From Natronocalculus amylovorans (GTDB taxonomy: Archaea; Halobacteriota; Halobacteria; Halobacteriales; Haloferacaceae), in assembly GCF_023638035.1 (NCBI RefSeq), contig NZ_JAKRVX010000002.1:186001-250000 (forward strand): a DNA stretch of 64,000 bases, written 5' to 3'. How positions within the stretch are numbered: the first letter of the stretch is position 1; each line of letters begins with the position of its first letter. Below are positions 25,526 to 33,453 of this stretch, one piece after another. The notes below the pieces were generated by a model. It did not search any database. It was not told the DNA's origin and saw nothing but the letters and a program-made list of their open reading frames with translations. Made by a program: the position numbers and the translations under genes.

Positions 25526-26089
25526 ATGTCTCTGAGCCTCCCAAATCCATGGGAGAACGTCGAAGATGCCGACTGGCTCCATCTCACAGACGGTGAGCAG
25601 GTCAAGTGGAGCGGCCGTCCATCTCGATACACAATTGCACCCGTCATTGCCGGTGGAATACTCCTTGCAGCGGCGGGAATATTTATTACGTGGTGGTTCA
25701 GACCCGTTGCTGTTGAATCAATTGCACCCGATGTATTCGGATTTGCGCCGCTTTTGATCTCCGCTGTTGGCGTGTCGATCGCACTTGGTGTCTATTTGAA
25801 TTGGCTTCGGCTGTTGTATGTGATCACTGATGAGGAGATATACGTCAAACACGGATTGATTTCACGAGATGTGACACAGGTCCGGCTCGATCGGGTGCAG
25901 AACACGGCATACAACCAGTCAGTTATTGAGCGATCGCTCAACTACGGCAACGTACGAATCTACACTGCTGGAACAAGCACGGAGGATATCACGCTTGATC
26001 ATGTGCCAGCACCAGCTCGCGTCAATCGGATTCTGACAGAGTTGCTGAGCAACGAATCACGATCGCGTCACTATACGCTGACAAAATAA
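25526..26089 (+). CDS. Membrane protein with bacterial PH domain (bPH2/YdbT-like)
   Basis: This 187-residue protein has two membrane helices (about residues 38-58 and 70-92) followed by a bPH2 domain. The domain signature is clear: LLYVITDEEIYVKHGLISRDVTQVRLDRV, QNTAYNQSVIERSLNYGNV and RIYTAGTS, then DHVPAPARVNRIL. Before the helices, GEQVKWSGRPSRY is also typical of the family. These proteins sit at the cytoplasmic membrane face. In bacteria they affect membrane stress or antimicrobial resistance, but the mechanism is unknown. It lies 53 bp after the four-helix gene, probably in one unit. Confidence 0.82.
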   Translation: MSLSLPNPWENVEDADWLHLTDGEQVKWSGRPSRYTIAPVIAGGILLAAAGIFITWWFRPVAVESIAPDVFGFAPLLISAVGVSIALGVYLNWLRLLYVITDEEIYVKHGLISRDVTQVRLDRVQNTAYNQSVIERSLNYGNVRIYTAGTSTEDITLDHVPAPARVNRILTELLSNESRSRHYTLTK

Positions 26090-26096
26090 CGTCGTA

Positions 26097-26753
26097 TCAT
26101 CGAATCTCCCATCTGTTTGCTCTGTCAGTAATAACACCTAATTCTTTGAGTCGAGTCAACGCACCCTCCACAACGTGTGCGGGTGCATTCACTTGTTGTG
26201 TTATTGCATCCGTTCGACCGTCAGTGCCGTCGATCGCTGCAAGAACCTCTGCATAGAACCGACTATCGGAGTTTGTGCCGAGTTGGTCGTTGAGTCGATC
26301 GAGAAGGTCGGTTATTCGCCCATGTACCCATCGCTGTGCTAATGACAGTTCGTTCTCAAGCGATTGGAGCTCGCTGAACTCGTTGGCTAACTCCGAGAGC
26401 GAATCTGAGTTTCCGTTTGGCGTTGTGTCAATCGAAAGATGTGGACATCGCCCGGACATATCCAGCGATGAGCTGGCAGGATACGCACTTTTGGCACCAA
26501 AGCCATAGGGCGACACATTGACCTCAAGTCGCAGGCTTCGAGAGATATGGAAGTATTTTCGACGCTGATCATCAGTGTGGCTCTCGATTAGGCCTGCCTC
26601 TTCAAGCTTTCTGAGGTGGTCAATAACGGCTTTGGGACTGACACCGAGGTACTCGCTGATCTCGGTTACGTAACACGGTTTGTGTGACAACAGCCGGAGA
26701 ATCCGCCGGCGGTTCTCATTGCCAAGGAGATCTAACAGTACCGCAGAGTCCAT
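26097..26753 (-). CDS. ArsR-type winged-helix regulator with C-terminal extra domain
   Basis: This 218-residue protein starts with an ArsR-like winged helix: VLLDLLGNENRRRILRLLSHKP, recognition helix LGVSPKAVIDHLRKLEEAGL and the wing HTDDQRRKYFHI. The middle has a Ser/Asn-rich linker. A helical segment follows (LANEFSELQSLENELSLAQRW) that could dimerise as a coiled coil. The last ~55 residues resemble a second small winged helix (VEGALTRLKELGVITDRANRW). No metal-binding Cys cluster is seen. The target is unknown; the neighbouring membrane protein gene upstream is a candidate. Confidence 0.83.
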   Translation of the reverse strand: MDSAVLLDLLGNENRRRILRLLSHKPCYVTEISEYLGVSPKAVIDHLRKLEEAGLIESHTDDQRRKYFHISRSLRLEVNVSPYGFGAKSAYPASSSLDMSGRCPHLSIDTTPNGNSDSLSELANEFSELQSLENELSLAQRWVHGRITDLLDRLNDQLGTNSDSRFYAEVLAAIDGTDGRTDAITQQVNAPAHVVEGALTRLKELGVITDRANRWEIR

Positions 26754-26803
26754 TAACCGGAGGTAAGTCTTTGGACTTGAAAACCTTGTCTACCACGAAA
26801 CTG

Positions 26804-27457
26804 TTATATTTTTGATGGCTGCTCAAGCCGATCGAACATCCAACTGGCAAGCAGCACCGAGCCGATCGAGAGCGAAACAGTTGCTGTCGCAAGGAATAGA
26901 CCCGGTTCATACCGAATCGGTGGATGATAGCCAAATCCATAGTCGAAAATGTCGTTCACGAGTAACAGCCCAAGCGATGTGATGAGTGCACCACGTGTTG
27001 TCTTCCCATAGTGTGGAATCACAAACGCGAGGACAACAAAGAGCAGATGCGTGAATAGAATAAACCAATACGCGTACAGCGAGGCAATATCAAACCCAAT
27101 ATACAAATCAACGCGGCGATTGAGCGCGACGAACGTCCAGAGCCCATACTTTACCAACCAGACAAATGCAAACGTGTGCAGGTACGCTAACGGGAGGTTG
27201 ATAGGCGCATCGCGGAGTCGATTGTTGAGGTTTGGAAGGAGTGTCGCAAGCGACAGTGTGGCAAGTGCAATCGCGGTTGGAGAATCTGCATACAGCGGCC
27301 ACAGAAACGTCGGAACCGAGGGCATTGTTTCAACATAGTAGAGGATACCAACGAGAAACGCCATTGCATTAAGCAGCAGCAGGACGACCAAACTTGGTGC
27401 ATTTGAGAGATAGTATTCCGCAGATTTTTCAGAGATTGGTCGTCGAAGCGAAGCCAT
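26804..27457 (-). CDS. DUF1405 family membrane protein
   Basis: This 217-residue protein has about six membrane helices. YYVETMPSVPTFLWPLYADSP after helix 1 and the later PLAYLHTFAFVWLVKYGLW and HLLFVVLAFVIPHY match the DUF1405 pattern known in haloarchaea and Bacillus (YpjA). Function is unknown. ATG 27457 (MASLRRPISEKS) is chosen because residues encoded upstream to 27535 look non-coding. It lies upstream of the ArsR-type gene on the same strand with a 50-bp gap. Confidence 0.78.
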   Translation of the reverse strand: MASLRRPISEKSAEYYLSNAPSLVVLLLLNAMAFLVGILYYVETMPSVPTFLWPLYADSPTAIALATLSLATLLPNLNNRLRDAPINLPLAYLHTFAFVWLVKYGLWTFVALNRRVDLYIGFDIASLYAYWFILFTHLLFVVLAFVIPHYGKTTRGALITSLGLLLVNDIFDYGFGYHPPIRYEPGLFLATATVSLSIGSVLLASWMFDRLEQPSKI

Positions 27458-27571
27458 TGTGTATCGTATTGTATACGTTTTCTCAAAGTGGTTACTGTCA
27501 AAAGACAGCCAACCAACGGTAATAAAATGACACATAGTTTTTTTAATAGATTATCCTAAGCGGTTGACACC

Positions 27572-27964
27572 ATGCAACCGAGGCGGTTACAGACTCCAAA
27601 AAACCTTGTTGAGCAGTGGGATACTGTTTTCACCGCACTGTCAGAAGAGCCTCGTCGACAGCTTGTAGCATCACTAAGCGATGCAGACCGCGATGCCAGT
27701 GTATCGCTTCCACTCGCAGCGATGTCACCAACAATTGGCCCGGATGCAGAGACGCTTACTATTGAACTCTACCATCAACATCTCCCACTACTTGCCCGAC
27801 ACGGATTTGTTGAATGGGATGAGGAAAAAGACCGTGCGTGGAGAGGACCGAATTTTACTCAGGTAGAGATAGTGATGAACTTGCTGCAGCAAAACGCAGT
27901 CGTGCTTCCGGATTCGCTTGTCTATGGGTGTCAGCGACTAGAGCGTGAGCGGAGAAATGCCTGA
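27572..27964 (+). CDS. Winged-helix DUF7344-like haloarchaeal regulator
   Basis: This 130-residue protein reads VEQWDTVFTALSEEPRRQLVASL, the start of a winged helix like the DUF7344 domain that is abundant in haloarchaea. A positioning segment IELYHQHLPLLARHGFVEWDEEKDRAWRGPNF forms the recognition region and wing. No effector domain is present. It is therefore likely a small DNA-binding protein of unknown target. It is divergent from the DUF1405 gene; the 114 bp between them are AT-rich. Confidence 0.72.
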   Translation: MQPRRLQTPKNLVEQWDTVFTALSEEPRRQLVASLSDADRDASVSLPLAAMSPTIGPDAETLTIELYHQHLPLLARHGFVEWDEEKDRAWRGPNFTQVEIVMNLLQQNAVVLPDSLVYGCQRLERERRNA

Positions 27965-28098
27965 GGTAAGCACGTTAGCGTTCTGTTTGAAATTCAGCCG
28001 TAGTAGTTGGTGAATTATCGTCAAAAAGTTATCGGGCGGCCCGACCGAAAATAGAGACAAGGTTCAAGATGTAGGATGTAGTATGTTATCATTGGACT

Positions 28099-29238
28099 AT
28101 GGATATAACCGATATTGTTGTGCAGGAGTTCGTCGAAGTAGACGCTGACGAGCGTCTCGGCAAAGTCCGCTCTCTGTTTGAGTCGAAGAATCCGAAAGGT
28201 ATCATCGTTATGGAAGACGGTGAATATGCAGGTGTGATCGGTGAGTCCGAACTTGTCAAATCACGCATTGAACACGACACCAAGGCAAGTGTCTTGATGA
28301 AGTCTGCACCACGGATTGACGAGCGTGAAAACATCCGAGAGGTTGCGCGGCTCCTCACAGAAGGAGATGTCCGAATTGCCCCTGTCTACGCTGGTGAGAA
28401 ACTTGTCGGTATCATTACTACTGATGCAATTCTCAACGCTGTGCTTGACAATCTGGATGTTTTGGATGTCGAACAGGTCTACTCTGGAGACCCACTCACG
28501 ATTACTGATCAATCTCGAATCGGGCAAGCAATCAACCGCCTCCGTGAACACGGTGTTTCGAGGCTCCCAGTGACGGATGGTAATGGAAAATTAACTGGTG
28601 TATTAACAACACACGATATTGTTGATTTTGTCGTTCGTGATCAAAATCGACAAGAGAAAGGCGATCGGAGCGGTGACATCGATCGAATGCTTGATCTGCC
28701 AGTCTACAATCTCACAACAAGCCCAGTCTTGACGACCACACCAAGTGAGTCAGTGAAAGATGCAGTCAAGCGAATGCTGGAAAACGATATTGCAGGCCTC
28801 ATTGTGACGCCGGATGACGCTGAGACGGTTCTCGGTGTTATGACAAAAACGGACATCATGAGGGCATTGACCTTCACTGAAGAGTCACAGATGGACGTCC
28901 AGATCACGAATGTGGATCTGATTGATACAATCAGCCGAGGAGAGATCACAGATTCGATCACCCAGGTTGTGGACAAGTACAAGCAGATGGATGTACACCA
29001 CGCACATGTCCGATTCCACGAACATAAAGAGAAACTCCGTGGAACACCGTTGATTCAGTGTCAGATCCGTCTTCGAACAAGCCATGGCCAGGTTGCAGGC
29101 TCCGGTGAGGGGTACGGTGCAGACCACGCATTCCACGTTGCACTTGATAAACTTGAGCGAAACGTTCTAGAGATGAAAGGCATCAATGCGGATGAAAAGT
29201 ACCGCGGGCAACTACTCCGTAAGCTTGGCGAATTGTAA
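28099..29238 (+). CDS. CBS-domain protein with C-terminal HPF/RaiA-like domain
   Basis: This 379-residue protein has four CBS motifs in two tandem pairs (about residues 1-120 and 130-275). Their ends read GVIGESEL, GIITTDAIL, GVLTTHDIVDF and GVMTKTDIM. The last ~95 residues (MDVQITNVDLIDTISRGEI, then HHAHVRFHEHKEK, then AFHVALDKLERNV) look like the ribosome hibernation factor HPF/RaiA fold. CBS pairs bind adenine nucleotides. The natural reading is a nucleotide-sensing ribosome-silencing or ribosome-protecting factor. I know of archaeal CBS-HPF-type proteins in the literature but cannot verify homology here. Confidence 0.85.
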   Translation: MDITDIVVQEFVEVDADERLGKVRSLFESKNPKGIIVMEDGEYAGVIGESELVKSRIEHDTKASVLMKSAPRIDERENIREVARLLTEGDVRIAPVYAGEKLVGIITTDAILNAVLDNLDVLDVEQVYSGDPLTITDQSRIGQAINRLREHGVSRLPVTDGNGKLTGVLTTHDIVDFVVRDQNRQEKGDRSGDIDRMLDLPVYNLTTSPVLTTTPSESVKDAVKRMLENDIAGLIVTPDDAETVLGVMTKTDIMRALTFTEESQMDVQITNVDLIDTISRGEITDSITQVVDKYKQMDVHHAHVRFHEHKEKLRGTPLIQCQIRLRTSHGQVAGSGEGYGADHAFHVALDKLERNVLEMKGINADEKYRGQLLRKLGEL

Positions 29239-29243
29239 CACGA

Positions 29244-29942
29244 CTATCCGATATCAGTTGCAGTCAACCCAGTGTCGGTGATTTGGAACGTCACTGAGTC
29301 ACCAGCTGCCTTTGCTCTGTGTTTTTCTAGTGTTGCACGTCTGTTGCCCCCACGAAAGCGATCGAGTCGAAGAACAACGCCGGTCCAGTGTTCAAGCGTA
29401 TGGCCACCAAGTGCACGTGCTCGGTCACTGTCACTGTCAGGGTCAGAGAACACCTGATTCGTAATCACAACGGCGATATCATGTTTTCTGGCTAACGAGA
29501 GCAAGTGAGTGATCTGTCGGGCGACCGATCTGAGTGCTTCACCACCAGTTTTATCATCCGTTCGTTGAAGCCGATAGAATCCGGTTGCACTATCGAGTAT
29601 AATGAGTTCGATCGACTCAACAAACTCTTCGGCATCACGAACGGCTTCTGCTTGCTCATCAAACGAGAGTGCTTCCGAAATAATAAGCCGAGACGCAACC
29701 TCCTCAACTGGTTCATCAGTTTGTCCCTCAATCAACTGTTGAAATCGATCAGCAGATAGCCCTTCTGTATCAATGTAGAGTGCGCGATTGCCCGCAGCCG
29801 CGACAGAGACTGCAGCAGAGAGTGCAAGATTTGTTTTCCCCGCTGCAGGCTGTCCATAAATCTGTGAGACGGTCCCACGTTCAAATCCCCCACCCAGTAG
29901 CTCATCAAGGGCTGCACACCCGGTCGAGACTGGTGCATTCAT
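29244..29942 (-). CDS. radB: DNA repair and recombination protein RadB
   Basis: This 232-residue RecA-family ATPase lacks the N-terminal domain of RadA, which defines RadB. Walker A is GQPAAGKTN (residues 30-38), Walker B is ELIILDSATG, and TNQVFSDPDSD and GGHTLEHWTGVVLRL follow. RadB is a euryarchaeal recombination mediator that assists RadA. The gene is convergent with the CBS-HPF gene (5 bp between stops). Its start codon overlaps a possible upstream start of the divergent RuvC-like gene. Confidence 0.94.
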   Translation of the reverse strand: MNAPVSTGCAALDELLGGGFERGTVSQIYGQPAAGKTNLALSAAVSVAAAGNRALYIDTEGLSADRFQQLIEGQTDEPVEEVASRLIISEALSFDEQAEAVRDAEEFVESIELIILDSATGFYRLQRTDDKTGGEALRSVARQITHLLSLARKHDIAVVITNQVFSDPDSDSDRARALGGHTLEHWTGVVLRLDRFRGGNRRATLEKHRAKAAGDSVTFQITDTGLTATDIG

Positions 29943-30018
29943 GGAGAATAGTTATTATGGCGCTTGCAAAAGCACCCCGATTACGCTTGAGTACGCCGGG
30001 ACCGCAGCGTTTTTTCGG

Positions 30019-30786
30019 TTGAGTGACTACAAGCGGGTAGTGATTGTCGTCGCAACGAATGATTTTCGGCTCTATCACGAAGCGGTGAATGCGCTCCGAG
30101 ATAGAGGTGTCAGTTTCACGACCGTAACACCAGGTGAGACGCTTCCAAAGGGGACCACGGTAGTGCTCACTGCAGAGACTGACCCGATCGATATCAACGG
30201 CCAAACCGATATTGAGCAGGTGTACGCTGATCCGGATGACATTCGGCCTGCGATCGAGGACGTACTCACGATCCTTCGTACCGGAGACGATCGGCTCATC
30301 GTCGGCGTTGATCCAGGGCCACGGCCAGGGATCGTTGTCATGTCAGGAGACACCGTCGTTGCAGCGTTTCAGGTTCCGGTGACCGAAGCGGTATCGGTAA
30401 TTGCTCGTGAAGTTGCGGATACGGAGAATCCACTCGTTCGTATTGGTGATGGTGCACGGCTACACGGAGCACGAATTATCAACGAGTTAACTGATGTGAC
30501 GATCGAACTTGTCGACGAAACAGGAACCACACCATACCTTGGGGCTGGAGCGCGGGGAGCAGGTGACATTCTTGCAGCGACAAATATTGCACAGATTGAG
30601 GGGGAACAGATTACAACCAGAGTCATCGAGCCGACCGCAGGCGAACTCCAGCGAATCCAAAATGAGTCCAGAGTTCGGTCCGGTGGCGATCGGACAATCT
30701 CTGCATCGCTTGCACATGACGTTGCAGTCGGAGCGTTGACGATCGAGGAGGCGCTATCCGAACACGAAAATCAAAGAGGGTCGTGA
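30019..30786 (+). CDS. Putative RuvC-like (RNase H fold) protein next to radB
   Basis: This protein has about 255 residues from TTG 30019 (MSDYKRVVIVVATNDF); a longer form from ATG 29941 overlaps the radB start. The N-terminal ~95 residues form a small alpha/beta domain (VVIVVATNDFRLYHEAV). The rest resembles a RuvC-type nuclease core: IVGVDPGPRPGIVV (first Asp), an acidic IELVDETG, PYLGAGARGAGDI, and a final ASLAHDVAVGALTIEEAL, where RuvC has its last acidic motif. The divergent arrangement with radB suggests a recombination or junction role. No experimental family member is known to me. Confidence 0.65.
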   Translation: MSDYKRVVIVVATNDFRLYHEAVNALRDRGVSFTTVTPGETLPKGTTVVLTAETDPIDINGQTDIEQVYADPDDIRPAIEDVLTILRTGDDRLIVGVDPGPRPGIVVMSGDTVVAAFQVPVTEAVSVIAREVADTENPLVRIGDGARLHGARIINELTDVTIELVDETGTTPYLGAGARGAGDILAATNIAQIEGEQITTRVIEPTAGELQRIQNESRVRSGGDRTISASLAHDVAVGALTIEEALSEHENQRGS

Positions 30787-30802
30787 AACGCTACTCACTG
30801 CT

Positions 30803-32188
30803 TCAAGAGCGATCGTGGACAACTGACTCGGCCCGTCGCATAATTTCTCGAATCGGAATGTCAGTCGCTTCGGCCATCGCTGCTGCATCGTCGTACTCTG
30901 TGCTCACATCGTACTGTGCTCCGGACCCCGTTGTCGCGACTTTCACTGCGACTTCGTACGTTTCGCCGTCGTGTTCGAGCGAAACGGTCTCAAATGATCG
31001 GTGTGCCGTCCACCGATGGCCTGCACCATGCTCTCGAATGCCGAGCGTCCCCGTTTCTGTGGCAAGAGTATATGCAACCCGTTCTGCATCTTCAGGTCGA
31101 ACAATAACTTTCACCAGGTGCCCTGGACGAGATTTTTTCATTGTCACCGGGACGATCGAAACATCCCGTGCTCCTACCTTTTTGAGCGTCTGTTGTAGCC
31201 CCCCAAGGGTCTCCGGAGTCGCGTCATCAAGATTGGTTTCCAAGACAGAGATCCGTTCTCGTGGGAGTCGATCACCACTTGTCCCGACCGTTGCCCGGAG
31301 GACGTTTGGGTGGTGCGGAAACGTTTTTTTCCCCGCGCCGTAGCCACTGTGTGTCGTGTTGAGTGTTGGGAAATAGTCGACACCATCTGCGATCTCCGCA
31401 AGGATTGCGGCTGCAGTTGGTGTACACAGTTCAGCCTCGATCGGCCCCCCTTGGATCGACCACGCTGCATCGGTCGCAATCTCCGCGACAGCCGGTGCTG
31501 GAATCGGATAGATTCCATGGCTCATTTCAATGTCACCGCCACCAACAGCGATCGGTGTTGTGACGACGCGGTCTGGATTCAGTTCAAAGAGGAGGGCCAT
31601 CGTTCCAGTGATGTCTGCGATCGCATCGTCTGCGCCAACTTCATGGAAGTGTATTGAATCGAGCGACTCGCCGTGAATTTTTGCTTCTGCCTCGCCTAAC
31701 CGCCTGAATGCACCTTTTGCATTGTTGATGACTGGTTTCGGGAGGTCCATCGACTCAACGATACTGATGACTTCTGTATAGCTTCGATGTGGACCGTGGC
31801 CCTCTGCAGGCGTATTATCGCCATGCGTATGTGTATGAGTATGCCCAGGGTCCGTTTCGTCGCTGGGATGTGCCTGCTCGTGCGCGTGGCCAACATGAGA
31901 ATGATCATGGCTATGGCTGTGATCATGACTATGGTCGTGCTCATCATGCGGTTCGTGGCTGTTGGTGTGGCTAGTTGGACTGTCCGTGTCGTGGGATTCT
32001 CCGTCGAGAAGCACAGAGACCGTCGTTGAATCAATTCCATTTTTTACGGTGGTGTCCACCGAGAACGAGAGATTAAGTGCGTCTTCGATCGGTGAGAGAG
32101 CCGATCGGTCAGCCCCCACTGCAATGAGCGCTGCAAGAAGCATATCACCGCTTGCACCGCTCCGGCCATCAAATACCAGTGTGTTCAT
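30803..32188 (-). CDS. larC: Nickel pincer cofactor biosynthesis protein LarC
   Basis: This 461-residue LarC/DUF111 protein starts LVFDGRSGASGDMLLAAL. A strongly histidine-rich insert at about residues 85-150 (HDHSHDHSHSHDHSH and HTHTHTHGD) is typical of LarC and probably holds nickel for insertion into the pincer nucleotide used by lactate racemase and related enzymes. The body includes SIHFHEVGADDAIADI and ETNLDDATPETLG; the latter continues into the DUF111 C-terminal half. larA, larB and larE are not in this window. Start ATG 32188 is used; the upstream frame to 32254 lacks family residues. Confidence 0.9.
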   Translation of the reverse strand: MNTLVFDGRSGASGDMLLAALIAVGADRSALSPIEDALNLSFSVDTTVKNGIDSTTVSVLLDGESHDTDSPTSHTNSHEPHDEHDHSHDHSHSHDHSHVGHAHEQAHPSDETDPGHTHTHTHGDNTPAEGHGPHRSYTEVISIVESMDLPKPVINNAKGAFRRLGEAEAKIHGESLDSIHFHEVGADDAIADITGTMALLFELNPDRVVTTPIAVGGGDIEMSHGIYPIPAPAVAEIATDAAWSIQGGPIEAELCTPTAAAILAEIADGVDYFPTLNTTHSGYGAGKKTFPHHPNVLRATVGTSGDRLPRERISVLETNLDDATPETLGGLQQTLKKVGARDVSIVPVTMKKSRPGHLVKVIVRPEDAERVAYTLATETGTLGIREHGAGHRWTAHRSFETVSLEHDGETYEVAVKVATTGSGAQYDVSTEYDDAAAMAEATDIPIREIMRRAESVVHDRS

Positions 32189-32291
32189 AATCGACAGTAG
32201 CCGGCGGATCGTAAAATAGTCTACATCTCGAATCCGAATCACAGAGTGATACACTTATGTTCGTGCTCGCGCGAACGACAGTCGGGTTCGT

Positions 32292-33083
32292 ATGGAGAAC
32301 GCGGTAAGCACAGTCGAGTATATAACACGATCAACGTCCAGAGTGCAGGTGTTACTATCGCTCAACGATGGAGCGAAAGACCTAGAGACGCTCGAGCTAG
32401 AGATATCCGCGTCGGGGCGAACCGTTCGACGAGCAGTTGATGGACTTATTGAAGAGGGGTGGGTAAACAGATGTGGGCACGAGTACGCCGTCACCAGCAC
32501 TGGAAGTGCATTTGCGACACGGCTGGATACGTTTTTACAACAAACAGAGACACTCCTTGAGCTGCAGACGTTTTTTGAGTGGTTCCCAGACGCAGTGTGT
32601 TCGCTTGATCCGATCGAATTTGAAGATGCAACAGTGACCGTCCAACAGCCACACTCGCCGTACCAGCCACTGGAGCGGACACTTTCGCTAATCGATCTAG
32701 CTGACGAAATTAAGACGATTGCACCGATTAATTCACCATTTTACAATGATTCCTACTACGAGCGGATTACCGATGAGGAGATTACTGCTGAGACTGTGCT
32801 CCCCCATTCGGTATTCGATGCAATCCGAAACGCAGATACTGAACAGTTCCAAGAAGTACTCGACACAGGGAGGGTTGAAGTGTATGTCTGTGACTTACCG
32901 CTCTCATTTGGATTGTTGATAACAGAAAATATGGTTGCTATCGGAGCGTACGATCACAATAACTCTCTGCGGGCATTAATAGAATCAAACACACCGGTTG
33001 TCCGAGAGTGGGCGGAAGATGTCTTTGCGGAGTATAAAAACGACAGCGAGAAAATCACCACGCCGATAAATAATGAGGTATAG
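32292..33083 (+). CDS. Winged-helix regulator with FilR1/DUF1724-like domain
   Basis: This 263-residue protein starts with a winged helix (VEYITRSTSRVQVLLSLNDG, ISASGRTVRRAVDGLIEEGW, RCGHEYAVTSTG). A ligand-like domain follows (about residues 85-250, FEDATVTVQQPHSPYQPLERT, VEVYVCDLPLSFGLLITENM) of the methanogenesis-regulator FilR1/DUF1724 kind, common in haloarchaea. Signal and targets are unknown. It is divergent from larC and runs toward a gene-free region and the cdc48 gene. The promoter region has a CTTATGT at 32254 and a GTTCG/CGAAC arm pair. Confidence 0.78.
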   Translation: MENAVSTVEYITRSTSRVQVLLSLNDGAKDLETLELEISASGRTVRRAVDGLIEEGWVNRCGHEYAVTSTGSAFATRLDTFLQQTETLLELQTFFEWFPDAVCSLDPIEFEDATVTVQQPHSPYQPLERTLSLIDLADEIKTIAPINSPFYNDSYYERITDEEITAETVLPHSVFDAIRNADTEQFQEVLDTGRVEVYVCDLPLSFGLLITENMVAIGAYDHNNSLRALIESNTPVVREWAEDVFAEYKNDSEKITTPINNEV

Positions 33084-33133
33084 TGACAGCCCGTGTCAAA
33101 AAGACAGACCATGTCGTGACGACGCAAGATGAC

Positions 33134-33140
33134 TTTATTA
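33134..33140 (+). promoter_or_regulatory. TATA box of the candidate RNA
   Basis: TTTATTA is centred about 26-27 bp before position 33163. The long RNA stem begins at 33166, so the predicted start fits the structure closely. Confidence 0.5.
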
Positions 33141-33162
33141 TGTTTGTCTCTCTTGTTACTAA

Positions 33163-33288
33163 CGCAGCCGTAATTGAGATAGTTGATCCCCACTGGCGGC
33201 CCTCCTACTGCAATAAATAACGCCGCCCATGTCTCAGTTGCGGTTACACACTGCCCAGTCAGCACAACGCATGCCCTGCGTTGTTTTT
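33163..33288 (+). ncRNA. Candidate structured small RNA of unknown function
   Basis: Bases 33166-33181 can pair with 33230-33245 in a 16-bp helix with four G-U pairs and no mismatch. Inside it, GGCGGC (33195-33200) pairs perfectly with GCCGCC (33222-33227), enclosing a 21-nt loop. The sequence directly 3' of the outer helix is ACA, which recalls box H/ACA guide RNAs. However, the lower stem is longer than usual and no clear K-turn is seen. An 8-bp hairpin with T-tract follows and would end the transcript. The TATA box fits the 5' end. Identity is unknown; a long leader of cdc48 is the main alternative. Confidence 0.5.
33264..33288 (+). terminator. Hairpin plus T-tract ending the candidate RNA
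   Basis: The arms ACAACGCA (33264-33271) and TGCGTTGT (33277-33284) are perfectly complementary around a 5-nt loop and are followed by TTTT. Archaeal termination depends mostly on the T-tract; the stem makes it look like an intrinsic terminator. Confidence 0.55.
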
Positions 33289-33336
33289 GTCTCAAGTACT
33301 CGTATTTCCGTCAACCATTAGTACCATCGTCACCGT

Positions 33337-33351
33337 ACCATGTCACATGGT
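33337..33351. promoter_or_regulatory. Palindromic operator candidate upstream of cdc48
   Basis: ACCATGT-C-ACATGGT is a perfect 7-bp inverted repeat. An overlapping pair, GTCACC (33329-33334) and GGTGAC (33349-33354), extends the symmetry. It lies about 100 bp before the cdc48 start and upstream of a TATA-like element near 33390. The binding protein is unknown. Confidence 0.4.
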
Positions 33352-33453
33352 GACAATGCAGGCTCTCATACAGACGCAAACATATCAATTTAGGCGAACA
33401 AAGGACTTATCTCCAAACCAGACGGAGTTTTCTGTACCCGCTACGAGCCAACA

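Larger units (their letters stand above)
33084..33453 (+). other. 370-bp gene-free region: RNA candidate and cdc48 promoter region
   Basis: No credible protein-coding frame is seen. The left half carries a TATA box, a long imperfect stem and a hairpin with T-tract (listed separately as a candidate RNA). The right half has a perfect palindrome at 33337-33351 and a TATA-like ATTTAG near 33390, about 60 bp before the cdc48 start. So the region probably holds an independent small transcript plus the cdc48 regulatory region. Confidence 0.6.

Noticed and set aside
32250-32285. Operator GTTCG-N8-CGAAC between larC and the FilR1-type regulator
   Set aside because: Five-base arms are expected by chance in this CG/GATC-rich sequence.
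33163-33288. Canonical H/ACA guide RNA, SRP RNA or RNase P RNA
   Set aside because: The ACA after the stem fits H/ACA, but the 16-bp lower stem leaves no pseudouridylation pocket and no K-turn is evident; conserved SRP and RNase P landmarks are absent.
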